Origin: Streptomyces pluripotens
Lineage (GTDB): Bacteria; Actinomycetota; Actinomycetes; Streptomycetales; Streptomycetaceae
DNA length: 64,000 nt
Assembly: GCF_000802245.2 (NCBI RefSeq)
Contig: NZ_CP021080.1
Location: forward strand, 6,510,001-6,574,000
Direction of reading: 5' to 3'
How positions within the stretch are numbered: the stretch's first letter is position 1; every line of letters begins with the position of its first letter. Below the pieces are notes generated by a model, which was not told where the DNA came from, ran no database searches, and saw nothing but the letters and a program-made list of their open reading frames with translations. Position numbers and translations under genes: made by a program. Positions 16,904 through 25,677 of this stretch are shown here, piece by piece.

Positions 16904-17302
16904 GTGTTGCTCCTCTGCTCGGCTGGCCCCGAAGGTTCTCTCCGGGACGTGCGGCCAGCAGTCTGACACGATCATGCCGTGCGCCGGAGTCGCTCTTCGG
17001 TCAGCTCCCCGACTGCTGTGCCCGCGCCGTTCCGGCATCCCGGACCCGCCCCGGTGAGGTGTCCGGGGCCCCGGGCGGGAGGAATGCTTCGCCGCGGACG
17101 GCGACTTGCCTCCGAGTCCGGGGGCGGGTTCCGGCCACGGACAGGAGCGGTGGAGGTGACGGCGCAGTTGCTGCCGGCGTCCGCCGCTGCCGGGTGCCGG
17201 CCTCCCCGGTGCGGGAACCCCTGCCCGGGTGGGGAACCCTTGCTCGGTGCGGCAATGCCCCCGTCTGGACGTGAGCCGGGCGCCGGGGAGGGGCAACCCC
17301 GG
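16904..17302. other. Intergenic region, nothing recognised
   Basis: About 400 bp between two minus-strand genes. The long open frames crossing it on both strands are products of high GC and show no family features. It presumably contains the promoter of the 16903 gene. Confidence 0.3.
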
Positions 17303-18112
17303 TCAGTGGGGCAGCACCGCGTCCAGGAAGCGGATCACTGCGGTATGCGCCCGCTCCTTGGTGGTTTCGTGGAACACTTCGTGCCGGGCGCCGGTGAAGA
17401 TCTGTTCGGTCAGCCGGCCGCCGCTGAGCCGTTCCACTCCGGCCCGGCTGCCGGGCAGCGGCACCAGCCGGTCGTCGTCCCCGTGCAGCCACAGCAGCGG
17501 CAGCTCGCCGGCCGCACCGCCCCGGGCGACGGTCTCCAGGGTCCGGACGAAGGCCTCGAGCGTGGGGCGCTTCATCGGCCCGTGCCAGACCAGCGGATCG
17601 GCGGCGTACGCGGCTCCCACGGCCGGGTCCCGGGAGAGCGCGGACGGGCTGACCGGGGTGTCCGGGATCTCGTCCAGAGCCAGGAGCCGTCCCGGCAGGT
17701 CCCAGGTCCCGATCACCGGTCCGGACAGGATCAGCGCGCTCACCTCCTGCGTGTACCGCTGGGCGTAGCGAGCCGCGATCAGACCGCCCATGGAGTGGCC
17801 GACCAGGATGAGCGGCAGGTCCGGGTGCGCGGCCCGCGCCCGGTCCGCCACGGCGTGCAGATCGGTGACCACGTCCTCGAAGTCCTCGATCACCACGCGC
17901 TCGCCCGCCGACCTCCCGTGCCCCATGTGGTCGGGCCCGTACACGGCCGCCCCGTACCCGGTCAGCACGGCGGCGAGTTCCCCGTACCGGCCGGCGTGCT
18001 CGCCGTACCCGTGTACCAGGAGCACCAGGCAGCGGGGCGCCGGACGAGGCCATTCGCGTACGGCGATGGCGCCGTGAGTGCCTTTGACGACGTGCTCGCG
18101 CACGTGGGGCAT
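17303..18112 (-). CDS. Alpha/beta hydrolase, monoacylglycerol lipase-like
   Basis: 269 residues, full-length for the monoacylglycerol lipase group. Seen: LVHGYGEHAGRYGELA (oxyanion-hole HG), GHGRSAGERV, the nucleophile elbow GHSMGG, GDDDRLVP carrying the acid residue, and GARHEVFHE with the catalytic His. No signal peptide, so cytoplasmic. The gene diverges from the thiolase gene at 18279, with a possible operator between them. Likely substrate is a glycerol or other carboxyl ester of lipid origin. Confidence 0.88.
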   Translation of the reverse strand: MPHVREHVVKGTHGAIAVREWPRPAPRCLVLLVHGYGEHAGRYGELAAVLTGYGAAVYGPDHMGHGRSAGERVVIEDFEDVVTDLHAVADRARAAHPDLPLILVGHSMGGLIAARYAQRYTQEVSALILSGPVIGTWDLPGRLLALDEIPDTPVSPSALSRDPAVGAAYAADPLVWHGPMKRPTLEAFVRTLETVARGGAAGELPLLWLHGDDDRLVPLPGSRAGVERLSGGRLTEQIFTGARHEVFHETTKERAHTAVIRFLDAVLPH

Positions 18113-18171
18113 GTCTCCTCCAGCTGCCTCGGTGAAGGTCCGGGGAGATCTTCCCAGCGGACCGGTCCCAG

Positions 18172-18270
18172 GGCTATAGTCTAAAACTAGCAGTGCTAAT
18201 TAAGGGGGGTGCGGAACAACCGCAGCCCCAGCCTCAGCCCCAGCTGGTCCACAGCGTCGTAGGTCAGGAG
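18172..18270 (+). promoter_or_regulatory. Thiolase promoter region with palindromic operator TAGCA-G-TGCTA
   Basis: In the 166-bp divergent gap, CTATAGTCTAAAAC gives AT-rich -10-like sequence and TAGCAGTGCTA (18188-18198) is a perfect inverted repeat around one base, with partial extension to 16 bp. Such sites are typical of TetR- or similar repressors of fatty-acid genes, but no such regulator is encoded next to it. Confidence 0.45.
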
Positions 18271-18278
18271 TCCCAGCC

Positions 18279-19466
18279 GTGCGTCCCGTCCACTTCGCCG
18301 CCGCCCGCCGCACCCCCATCGGCAAGCTGCGCGGAGCCCTGTCCTCCGTCCGGCCCGACGACCTGGCGGCCACCGTGATCCGCCATCTGGTGGCCGATGT
18401 GCCCGCCCTCGACCCCGCCCGGATCGACGACGTCTACTGGGGCGCCGCCAACCAGGCCGGCGAGGACAACCGGAACGTCGCTCGTATGGCTGTCCTGCTC
18501 GCCGGGCTTCCCGAGTCCGTGCCCGGCGCCACCGTCAACCGGCTGTGCGCCTCGGGACTGGAAGCGGTCACCACCGCCGCCCGGACCATCGCGGCGGGCG
18601 AGGCCGACGTCGTCGTCGCGGGCGGCTCGGAATCGATGAGTCGCGCTCCCTTCGTGCTGCCCCGCCCCGACGAGGCGCTGCCGCAGCGCATCGAGACCCA
18701 CGACACCCGGCTCGGCTGGCGCCTGATCAACCCCGCCATGAAGGACCTGCACGGCCTGCTGTCCATGGGGGAGACCGCCGAAGAGGTCGCCGGGCGCCAC
18801 GGCATCTCCCGTGAACGCCAGGACGAGTTCGCCCTGCGCAGCCATCGGCTCGCCGCCGCTGCCCGCACGGACGGCCACTTCGACGACGAACTCCTGCCCG
18901 TCGAACGCCCGGACGGCGTTCTGGTCGAGCAGGACGAGTGCGTCCGCGAGGACACGTCACTGGAGAAGCTGTCCCGGCTCAAGCCGGTGTTCCGCCCCGG
19001 CGGCACGGTCACGGCGGGCAACGCCTCACCGATGAACGACGGTGCGGCGGGACTCCTGCTGGTCAGCGAGGAGGCCCTGAACGAGCTGGGACTGGAGTCG
19101 CTGGGGCGCTATGTCGCGGGCGCCTCCGCCGGTGTCCACCCCGATGTGATGGGCCTTGGTCCGGTCCCCGCCACCCGCAAGGCACTGGCCCGGGTCGGCT
19201 GGAAGATTGGCGACCTCCGGGAAGCGGAGTTCAACGAGGCGTTCGCCGCGCAGGCCCTCGCCTGCGTCGACCATCTGGGCATCGACCCGGACCTGGTGAA
19301 TCCGACGGGCGGCGCCATCGCCCTTGGCCATCCCCTCGGCTGCTCCGGCGCCCGCATTCTCACCACCCTGCTGCACCGGATGCGGCGCACCGGTGCGGAG
19401 AAGGGGCTGGCCACGATGTGCGTAGGAGTGGGGCAGGGGAGCGCGGTGCTGGTCGAGAGGGACTGA
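18279..19466 (+). CDS. Thiolase (acetyl-CoA C-acyltransferase)
   Basis: 395 residues, complete thiolase. Seen: NRLCASGLEAV with the nucleophile Cys near residue 89, AGGSESMSRAPFVL, NEAFAAQALAC with the His/Asn-Glu region, and GHPLGCSGARI plus CVGVGQGSA closing the active site with the second Cys. GTG 18279 has GGAG upstream. It cleaves or forms beta-ketoacyl-CoA. Resemblance to both FadA and PcaF-type enzymes means the chain length or pathway (fatty acid or beta-ketoadipate) is open. No beta-oxidation partner lies beside it, except a stub of an acyl-CoA ligase at 19611. Confidence 0.92.
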   Translation: MRPVHFAAARRTPIGKLRGALSSVRPDDLAATVIRHLVADVPALDPARIDDVYWGAANQAGEDNRNVARMAVLLAGLPESVPGATVNRLCASGLEAVTTAARTIAAGEADVVVAGGSESMSRAPFVLPRPDEALPQRIETHDTRLGWRLINPAMKDLHGLLSMGETAEEVAGRHGISRERQDEFALRSHRLAAAARTDGHFDDELLPVERPDGVLVEQDECVREDTSLEKLSRLKPVFRPGGTVTAGNASPMNDGAAGLLLVSEEALNELGLESLGRYVAGASAGVHPDVMGLGPVPATRKALARVGWKIGDLREAEFNEAFAAQALACVDHLGIDPDLVNPTGGAIALGHPLGCSGARILTTLLHRMRRTGAEKGLATMCVGVGQGSAVLVERD

Positions 19467-19610
19467 CGGTTGTCGGGCGGAGGTTCTCCGCAAGCGGATT
19501 CGGCAGCACTGGTAGGGGGCTTCGAAAGTCCCGCACAGCACCCACGGCGGGCAAACGTCGCCTGCCGCCCAGCTGTAGCTGGCCGCGACAGGGAAACGCA
19601 GCGACACCAC

Positions 19611-19781
19611 ATGGCCCCCCTGCCCCTGTTCGCCGTTCTTGCCGAGAACGCCCGCCGCCGTCCCGGCAGGACCGCCCTGGACGAGGGAGATCTGCGGCTC
19701 ACCTTCGCCGAGGCGTGGCGCAGGGCGCTGGCCCGGGCGGGTGCGCGAGACGGCCCTTGTCCCACTCGATGCATGCCATAG
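19611..19781 (+). pseudogene. N-terminal stub of an AMP-dependent acyl-CoA ligase
   Basis: ATG 19611 opens about 45 residues typical of the start of AMP-binding acid-CoA ligases (LFAVLAENARRRPGRTAL, then LTFAEAWRRALARAG). The frame then runs into unrelated sequence and stops just before the TauE gene. The remaining 450 or more residues are missing, so this is a deletion remnant. Its position after the thiolase suggests a former lipid-degradation operon. Confidence 0.65.
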
Positions 19782-19794
19782 CATCTGCCTCCAC

Positions 19795-20568
19795 ATGAAC
19801 ACGATGACGCTGTGGCACATATCCGGCGGGGAGTTCGCCGCGCTCGCCTTCGCGGCCCTGCTCGTCGGCTTCTCCAAGACCGCCGTGAGCGGGGCCAACA
19901 CGATCAGCCTGGCCATCTTCGCGGCGGTCCTGCCCGCCCGCGCCTCCACCGGCGTCCTGTTGCCCGTCCTGATCGCCGGCGACGTGCTCGCCGTCGTCAC
20001 CTACCGGCGGCACGCCCACTGGCCCACGCTGTGGCGACTCTTCCCGGCTGTGGCGGCGGGCGTGGTGGCCGGCGCGCTGTTCCTCATGCTGGCCGATGAC
20101 GCGCTGGTGCGGGTCTCGATCGGCGCGATCCTGCTGCTGATGGCTGGGGTGACCGTGTGGCGGCGGCGGACGGCCGGGGCGGAGGAGGCGCCGGAGGCGG
20201 TCACCTCCCGGGCCGGCCGTGCCAAGGCCCGCTCGTACGGCGTGCTCGGCGGGTTCACGACGATGGTCGCCAACGCGGGCGGACCGGTGATGTCGATGTA
20301 CCTGCTGTCCGCGGGGTTCCGGAAACTGGGATTCCTGGGCACGTCAGCCTTCTTCTTCCTCATCGTGAACGTCTCGAAGGTGCCCTTCAGCGCGGGCCTC
20401 GGCCTGATCGACGGCCGCTCGCTGCTCCTCGACGCCGCACTCGCGGGGTTCGTCGTGCCCGGCGGACTGTTCGGCAGATGGGCCGTGAACAGGATCAACC
20501 AGCGGCTCTTCGAACAACTCGTGATCGCCGCGACGGTCGTGGGCGGAGTGCAACTGCTACTGCGGTAG
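19795..20568 (+). CDS. TauE/SafE-family membrane permease
   Basis: 257 residues, about eight hydrophobic segments. GFSKTAVSGANTISLAIFA in the first half and the related GGFTTMVANAGGPVMSMYLL in the second are the repeated signature of TauE/SafE (formerly DUF81) permeases, linked to export or import of sulfite, sulfonates or other anions. ATG 19795 (MNTMTLWH) gives the family-like N-terminus. The last 12 bp overlap the convergent HAD gene. Substrate not evident. Confidence 0.88.
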   Translation: MNTMTLWHISGGEFAALAFAALLVGFSKTAVSGANTISLAIFAAVLPARASTGVLLPVLIAGDVLAVVTYRRHAHWPTLWRLFPAVAAGVVAGALFLMLADDALVRVSIGAILLLMAGVTVWRRRTAGAEEAPEAVTSRAGRAKARSYGVLGGFTTMVANAGGPVMSMYLLSAGFRKLGFLGTSAFFFLIVNVSKVPFSAGLGLIDGRSLLLDAALAGFVVPGGLFGRWAVNRINQRLFEQLVIAATVVGGVQLLLR

Positions 20569-21342
20569 CCCGAGCAGCCTGGGCAGGTCCGCAAAGGAGT
20601 TCACCACGTGATCGGGCGTGCCGCTGGCGTTCCGGTGTGTCTGCGGCAGGTACTTTCCCGTCTTCACCAACACGCCGGTGAGTCCGGCCCGCTGTGCGGC
20701 GAGCACATCCGACTCGATGTCATCGCCCACCATCAGCGCCCGCTGCGCACCCACCCCCAGCCGGACAAGCGCCGCCTCGAAGAACGCCCGTGACGGCTTG
20801 CCCGTGACCTCCGCCTCGACGCGTGCGGCCCGCTCCAGCCCGAGCAGGAAGGCCCCTGAGTCCAACTGCAGCCCGGCGTCGGTCCGCCAGTACAGGTTGC
20901 GGTGCATGGCGATCAGCCGCGCACCCCGCTGCAACTGCCCGAAGGCCCGGTTGAGCGCCGCATAGTCGAACTCCGGCCCGGCACCACCGACGACGACCAC
21001 ATCGGCCCGGTCGTCTACCAGAGTGACCTCGCCGAGGTCGTCTCCGATGTCCCCGCTGTTGAGGAGGGTGCAGCGGGCGCCGGGGAAGTGCTTGGCGAGG
21101 TGGGCGGCGGTGGCGGCAGGCGCGGTCAGCACGTCCTGCGCGCCCACCTCGAAACCGGCCCCCGCCAAGGTCGTCGCGATCGACGCCCGGCTGTGGGAGG
21201 TCGTGTTGGTCACCAGGGCCACCCCGAGCCCGGCCGCGCGGATCCTGCGCAGCGCATCCACCGCACCCGGCAGCGGCTTCCAGGACACGGTGAGGACGCC
21301 GTCGATGTCGATCAGTACGGCACGTACGGATTCCACTCCCAT
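20557..21342 (-). CDS. HAD-superfamily phosphatase, NagD-like
   Basis: 261 residues. HAD motif I is AVLIDIDGVL, motif II VTNTTSHSRA, motif III GKPSRAFFEAAL and motif IV MVGDDIESDVLAAQ. The cap between motifs II and III is that of type IIA (NagD, phospholysine/pyridoxal phosphatase-like) enzymes. ATG 21342 is chosen because homology starts at MGVESVRAVLI. It is divergent from cobK and convergent with the TauE gene. Likely dephosphorylates a small phosphorylated metabolite; the substrate cannot be read from sequence. Confidence 0.9.
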   Translation of the reverse strand: MGVESVRAVLIDIDGVLTVSWKPLPGAVDALRRIRAAGLGVALVTNTTSHSRASIATTLAGAGFEVGAQDVLTAPAATAAHLAKHFPGARCTLLNSGDIGDDLGEVTLVDDRADVVVVGGAGPEFDYAALNRAFGQLQRGARLIAMHRNLYWRTDAGLQLDSGAFLLGLERAARVEAEVTGKPSRAFFEAALVRLGVGAQRALMVGDDIESDVLAAQRAGLTGVLVKTGKYLPQTHRNASGTPDHVVNSFADLPRLLGLPQ

Positions 21343-21403
21343 GGTCCGACCGTAGCGATCCGGACGGCGGACCGCCCCGCACGACCTCGGTACGCTCACC
21401 CCC

Positions 21404-22162
21404 ATGCCCCCGCACGTCCTGATCCTCGGCGGCACCGCCGAGGCACGCAGCCTCGCCGCCGGCCTCGCCGCGCGCGCCGGTATCCGGGTCACCACCTCAC
21501 TGGCCGGCCGGGTCGCCCGGCCCGCGGCGCTACCCGGCCGGGTCCGGGTCGGCGGCTTCGGCGGGCCGGACGGCCTCGCCGCCTGGCTGCGCGACCACCA
21601 GGTGGACGCAATGGTGGATGCCACCCACCCCTTCGCCGAATTGATCACGGCCCAGGCGGCCCGCGCGGCGGCGGCCACCGAGATCCCGGCGGTCTTCCTG
21701 CGGCGCCCCGGCTGGCAGCCGGCCCCCGGCGACGACTGGCATCCCGTCCCCTCCCTGGAGGCGGCCGGCGCGGCCCTGCCCGGCCTTGGCCGCCGGGTGT
21801 TCCTCAGTACCGGACGCCTGGGTCTGGCCGCATTCGCGCGCATCCCGGATCGACACTTCGTCGTCCGGTCGGTGGAGCCGCCCGAGCCGCCGCTGCCGCC
21901 CGACCACCACCTGGTGCTGGCACGTGGTCCGTTCACCGTCGCCGGCGAGACGGAACTGCTGCGCGCCCACCGGATCGACGTCCTGGTCACGAAGGACAGC
22001 GGCGGCGAGGCGACGAGCGCCAAGCTGACGGCCGCCCGGAACCTCGGGCTGCCCGTGGTCGTCGTTCGCCGGCCGCCGCTGCCGCCGGGTGTGACCGCGG
22101 TGCCCGACGTGGCGGGGGTACGGGCGCGGCTGGGGCGGTGGCTGGGACCCGGGGCCGTGTGA
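21404..22162 (+). CDS. cobK: Precorrin-6A reductase
   Basis: 252 residues, normal length for CobK/CbiJ. Seen: HVLILGGTAEARSLA (NADPH-binding N-terminus), VDATHPFAELI, RVFLSTGRLGL and VTKDSGGEATSAKLTAA, the family's C-terminal signature. It reduces precorrin-6A to dihydro-precorrin-6 in corrin-ring synthesis, in the cytoplasm. Nearby cobF (22392-23183, convergent) acts on the step before it in the aerobic pathway. The main cobalamin operon must lie elsewhere; no cobalamin riboswitch is seen here. Confidence 0.93.
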   Translation: MPPHVLILGGTAEARSLAAGLAARAGIRVTTSLAGRVARPAALPGRVRVGGFGGPDGLAAWLRDHQVDAMVDATHPFAELITAQAARAAAATEIPAVFLRRPGWQPAPGDDWHPVPSLEAAGAALPGLGRRVFLSTGRLGLAAFARIPDRHFVVRSVEPPEPPLPPDHHLVLARGPFTVAGETELLRAHRIDVLVTKDSGGEATSAKLTAARNLGLPVVVVRRPPLPPGVTAVPDVAGVRARLGRWLGPGAV

Positions 22163-22391
22163 CGGCCGGGGCCCGGATCCGGCCACCCGCAGCCGTTTGG
22201 CGATCGTGCTGCCGGACGCACCGCGAGCGGTGCCCGCGGGGACCCCGAAGTCCCGCCGCACCCGTGTCTGCCGCACCCGTTTCCTCCGCCGGCCGCTCGA
22301 TGTGCCGCTGGTCAACCCGCCTCGCGTCGGCCGGCAGCGAGCCGTACCCCCGTGGGCCGAACCCACGCGCGGGGCGGTCCGCCCGGGGGCC

Positions 22392-23183
22392 TCACCCCGT
22401 GCCGGGGCTCCTGCGCAGCAGGTACGTGTCCATGATCCAGCCCTTGCGCTCCCGAGCCTCGGCCCGCAGCCGCTCGATGCGCGGACCGGCCTCGGCGATC
22501 GGGCCGGCGACGAGGATCTCGTCCGGAGTACCGATGTAGGCCCCCCAGTAGATGTCGATGTCCTCTCCGGCGTACCGCCGGAAGGCCTGCTGAGCGTCCA
22601 GCATCACGACCACGTCGTCCACCCCCTCCGGGAAGCCCTCGGCAAGCCTCCGCCCGGTGGTGATCTGTACCGGGCGGCCCACCCGGTTCAGGCCCGTGCG
22701 GTGCCGGGCGACGAGCGAGGAGACACTGCTGACGCCGGGCACGACGTCGTACTCGAACTCCACCGCGCCCCGCTCCAGCACCTCCTGGAGGATCCCCAGC
22801 GTGCTGTCGTACAGCGCGGGGTCCCCCCACACCAGGAAGGCACCGGTGCCGCACTCGTCCAGCTCTTCGGCGATCAGGCGCTCGTAGATCCCGGCACGGG
22901 CACTGCGCCAGTCGCCGACGGCCGGTGAGTAGGCTGCCCCGCCCGCCTTCCGGTCCCGCTCCGGATCCCGCGCTTCCACCACCCGGTACGAGCCCTCGGC
23001 CAGGTGTGCGTCCAGCAGGCTCCGGCGCAGCTGGGCCAGGTCGTGCTTCACCTCGCCCTTGTCGAGCAGGAAGAACACGTCCGTGCTCTGCAGCGTCCTG
23101 ACCGCCTGCAGGGTCAGCTGGTCGGGGTCGCCCGCACCGATACCGATGACATGAATCTTTCGCACGCCCCGAGTCTGCCGCAT
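22392..23183 (-). CDS. cobF: Precorrin-6A synthase (deacetylating)
   Basis: 263 residues of the tetrapyrrole methylase fold. Seen: IHVIGIGAGDPDQLTLQAV (SAM-binding glycine loop), FFLLDKGEVKHDL, FLVWGDPALYDST and YDVVPGVSSVSSL. It methylates C-1 and removes the acetyl fragment to give precorrin-6A, the substrate of CobK encoded opposite. ATG 23183 is used; GTG 23165 (VRKIHVIG) is an equally plausible start. CobF marks the oxygen-dependent corrin pathway. Confidence 0.93.
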   Translation of the reverse strand: MRQTRGVRKIHVIGIGAGDPDQLTLQAVRTLQSTDVFFLLDKGEVKHDLAQLRRSLLDAHLAEGSYRVVEARDPERDRKAGGAAYSPAVGDWRSARAGIYERLIAEELDECGTGAFLVWGDPALYDSTLGILQEVLERGAVEFEYDVVPGVSSVSSLVARHRTGLNRVGRPVQITTGRRLAEGFPEGVDDVVVMLDAQQAFRRYAGEDIDIYWGAYIGTPDEILVAGPIAEAGPRIERLRAEARERKGWIMDTYLLRRSPGTG

Positions 23184-23270
23184 ACCGCTGACTGCGCGTC
23201 CACCGCCTCCGCACCCGCTGTCAGCGCAACGTCCGCCTCGCCGGCGGCGCGGGGACGCCCGGCCGGACCG

Positions 23271-23774
23271 TCACCGCAGCGCGGGTGCCTCGGCCCGCGC
23301 GTCCACCGGCCCGGACCCCTGTGCCACCCGATCGGCCAGTCCCCGTGCCCACGCGGCGAGTCCGGCGAGGTCCATCCCGTAGGGCTGGTCCTCGACCAGC
23401 CGTGCCGCCCACTCCTCGACCGAGCCGGCGCCCCGTCGCAGCAGGCGCGCCCCTCCCACGGCGTTCCCGCGCGCCGAATGCGTGAGCCCCACCGCCAGCT
23501 GGGCCAGGCCTCGCCACAGCGCGCGCTCGCACTCCGGACCCGACTTCCAGGCGTCCTCGAACACCTCGTGCGCGTGGAACGGCCGTCCCGCGTCCAGCAG
23601 TGCCTGTGCCTCGGCGACCGTGTCCTCGGGCGCTCGCACGACACCCTCCGGCTGGCGGGGGACACCGTGCGCGCCGTAGGGGAGCGGTCGGCCGAGCCCG
23701 TCCCGGGGCCGCGCGCTGCGGGGCCGCCCGTGCGGGTCCCGGTCCCTGGCCTGCGATGCGCCCGTGCTCGTCAT
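23271..23774 (-). CDS. DUF309-domain protein
   Basis: 167 residues. The C-terminal two thirds carry the DUF309 signature: LLDAGRPFHAHEVFEDAW, then LWRGLAQLAVGLTHSARGN, an all-helical domain of unknown function. The first 35 residues are Arg/Pro-rich and probably disordered. ATG 23774 is chosen; longer upstream frames run into the tRNA promoter region. Single gene between cobF and the tRNA-Pro. Confidence 0.85.
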   Translation of the reverse strand: MTSTGASQARDRDPHGRPRSARPRDGLGRPLPYGAHGVPRQPEGVVRAPEDTVAEAQALLDAGRPFHAHEVFEDAWKSGPECERALWRGLAQLAVGLTHSARGNAVGGARLLRRGAGSVEEWAARLVEDQPYGMDLAGLAAWARGLADRVAQGSGPVDARAEAPALR

Positions 23775-23972
23775 ACGACCGATTGTCCCCTCCCCGCCCG
23801 CCGCCTCCCATACCTGCGAACAGCCCCCCGTCTCGCCTCGTCCTTCCCTGCTGTCTCCTGTCCTCTCCTGTCCTCCCCCGCGCTGTTCCCGCCGGGCCTG
23901 CTTCGGTGCACCCCGGGACGTGGGGTAGAGTTCTTTCCGCGCAATCACGCGGACCACCGCGAGTGAGCGCAC

Positions 23973-24046
<74 letters not shown>

Positions 24047-24073
24047 CTGGAGTCTTCTCCGTCGTTGCAGGTC

Positions 24074-24107
24074 AGGGCCTTGTTTCACTCACGTGAGACA
24101 AGGCCCT
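24074..24107 (+). terminator. Hairpin terminator of tRNA-Pro copy 2
   Basis: AGGGCCTTGTTTCAC pairs with GTGAGACAAGGCCCT (one G-T pair) around a short loop, 28 bp after the tRNA. It lies opposite the end of the integrase remnant and may terminate both. Confidence 0.8.
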
Positions 24108-24162
24108 TGATCGTATCGAGGCGTGACGTCTCACAATTTCTCACAAACTGGGATGATTTTGC

Positions 24163-24564
24163 CTAGCCGAGCAGCTCGCTCAGCTTGTCCGAGCCTGCCT
24201 TGAGACTCTGTGGGTCGGGGTGGACATGGACCCGCTTGGTGAAGGACAGGTCGCTGTGCCCGGCCCAGGCCGAGACCACCGTGTCGGGCACGCCGTTGTT
24301 GGCCATCCAGGACAGACAGGCGTGGCGGGCATCGTAGACGCGGACGCGCCGGACGCCGGCCTCCTCCATGAGCTTCTGCGCCTCACGCCGGAGCTTGCCC
24401 GTCTTGAAGGGGCGGCCCAGCTCATCGACGACCACGTAGCCTGAGTCCTCGTATGCCTCGCCCGGCAGACACATAAGGACCGGGGCTCCCTGCTCGTATT
24501 CACAGTGCGCAAGGCAGTGGGCAGACAAGATCCGGATGGTGGATGTTCGGGCAGCACACAACAC
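24163..24564 (-). pseudogene. Tyrosine recombinase (integrase) C-terminal remnant
   Basis: Homology covers about 110 residues up to the stop at 24163. YVVVDELGRPFKTGKLRREAQ is followed by VRVYDARHACLSWMANNGV with the conserved Arg and His of box II, then WAGHSDLSFTKRVHVHPDP. The catalytic tyrosine expected in RVYVHP is replaced by His (CAT for TAT). The first two thirds of the enzyme, including box I, are missing upstream of about 24500, where the frame becomes unrelated. The remnant cannot be active. Its location next to the tRNA marks the former attachment site. Confidence 0.8.
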
Positions 24565-25018
24565 TGAGAGAAACGATGTTCCCCGACTTCGTGTAGTACA
24601 CCCAGCTCACGTCCGCACCTCCCGGCAGCACCGTGAGCACATACTCACGCTTGCTGGCGAGGTCACCGTAGGTTGGCTTCCCATCCTCACTCTGCAACGG
24701 CGGGTTGTCCTCGTAGTGCTTGGTCATCCAGTCCACGGCGAGTGACGCGTCAGTCCATGTTCGCTCGACGGAGGCTTGGTTGCGTTTTAGGAGCCAGTGG
24801 CCCGACATCATGGGCGGCAAACCAGAGGTGGTGAACGTGGCCACGACTTCGCGGTAGCGCTGGAGTCGCTTCACCGCCTCCTTGTCCTCGTCGTCTCTGG
24901 GAGGTGGGGGAGGGTCAGGGTGAGGTGGCCGGCGGTTTCCTTCGCTGTGGTAGACGTCCGGTGGTCCTACCCATGGGCCGAACCCATGGAAGTGTCCTGA
25001 CCAGCGTTTCATTGGCAC
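24500..25018 (-). CDS. Unknown protein in the decayed element
   Basis: 172 residues, not assigned to a family. The first 45 residues are Pro-rich (a run of five prolines) and probably disordered. The rest is mixed, with YREVVATFTTSGLPPMMSG and TYGDLASKREYVLTVL, ending in a Cys-rich CCPNIHHPDLVCPLPC tail that could bind metal. Its 3' end overlaps the frame of the integrase remnant, so the junction near 24500 may be a deletion scar and the C-terminus may not be original. ATG 25018 has GAAAGG upstream. Confidence 0.5.
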   Translation of the reverse strand: MPMKRWSGHFHGFGPWVGPPDVYHSEGNRRPPHPDPPPPPRDDEDKEAVKRLQRYREVVATFTTSGLPPMMSGHWLLKRNQASVERTWTDASLAVDWMTKHYEDNPPLQSEDGKPTYGDLASKREYVLTVLPGGADVSWVYYTKSGNIVSLSVVCCPNIHHPDLVCPLPCAL

Positions 25019-25140
25019 CTTTCCGTGAGAAGGTGTTGTCTTTCCGGACGTGATCGGCGCGTTTCCGCTGGTCGGGGATAGGACCGGTGGTTCCGTGGGA
25101 GTGGTGGCCTGTCGGGTCGTCGTTCCCCGGGAGGTCGCGG

Positions 25141-25677
25141 ATGCCGTCAGTTGTTGGGCTGCTGGAACAGCACGAGGTCGCCGCTCGGCGTCGAGTCGAC
25201 GGGCTGCGGGAGGAGGCCGACCGCATCCAGGCCGAGCTGGCCGCGGCCGAGCTGGAATGGCAGGAGTGGGCGATCGCTCGCAGGCGGGTCGATACGGTGC
25301 TGGCTCCGGACGACGGTGCCGCCGCCGAGGCGGAAGTCACCGCGGATCCGCGGGATGCGCAGGTGCCGTCGACGCCTGGGGATGCGGCGAAGTCGAAGTC
25401 ACAGGTGCCGGTGTGGCGCCAGGGGCTGGCCTGGTCGGTGCTGTCGGTGGACTACCAGCGCATCCTCACGGCGCTCGCGGACCGGGCCCGGCTCCATCAA
25501 GGCCCTTTGAGCTGCCAGGAGATGGCCGCCGTGTTCGGCATGGACGTGGTGCCGGCGCGGGTGGAGGCCCTACGGTCGAAGGCGAAACGCCTGGTGGCCC
25601 GCGGCTGGCTGGCCGAGCAGCAGCCGGGCCGGTTCACCCTCGCGGCAGGCGTGAGCGGGCCAGGCGGCGGGTCATGA
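25141..25677 (+). CDS. Coiled-coil/winged-helix-like protein linked to transposase
   Basis: 178 residues. The N-terminal 60 form a charged helix (VDGLREEADRIQAELAAAEL) likely to coil. After an acidic linker, LSVDYQRILTALADRARL and CQEMAAVFGMDVVPARVEAL resemble a helix-turn-helix, ending RLVARGWLAEQQPGRFTL. I recall this family as multicopy in Streptomyces and commonly beside IS5-type transposases; here its last 44 bp overlap the convergent transposase gene. It could be an IS passenger or regulator. Function unproven. An in-frame ATG at 25087 is less likely. Confidence 0.6.
   Translation: MPSVVGLLEQHEVAARRRVDGLREEADRIQAELAAAELEWQEWAIARRRVDTVLAPDDGAAAEAEVTADPRDAQVPSTPGDAAKSKSQVPVWRQGLAWSVLSVDYQRILTALADRARLHQGPLSCQEMAAVFGMDVVPARVEALRSKAKRLVARGWLAEQQPGRFTLAAGVSGPGGGS

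Noticed and set aside
16979..18184. Plus-strand open frame of 401 codons
   Set aside because: Opposite to the lipase gene, with shadow composition.
21343..22391. Cobalamin riboswitch near cobK/cobF
   Set aside because: The 61-bp and 229-bp gaps are too short or lack the conserved B12-box pattern.
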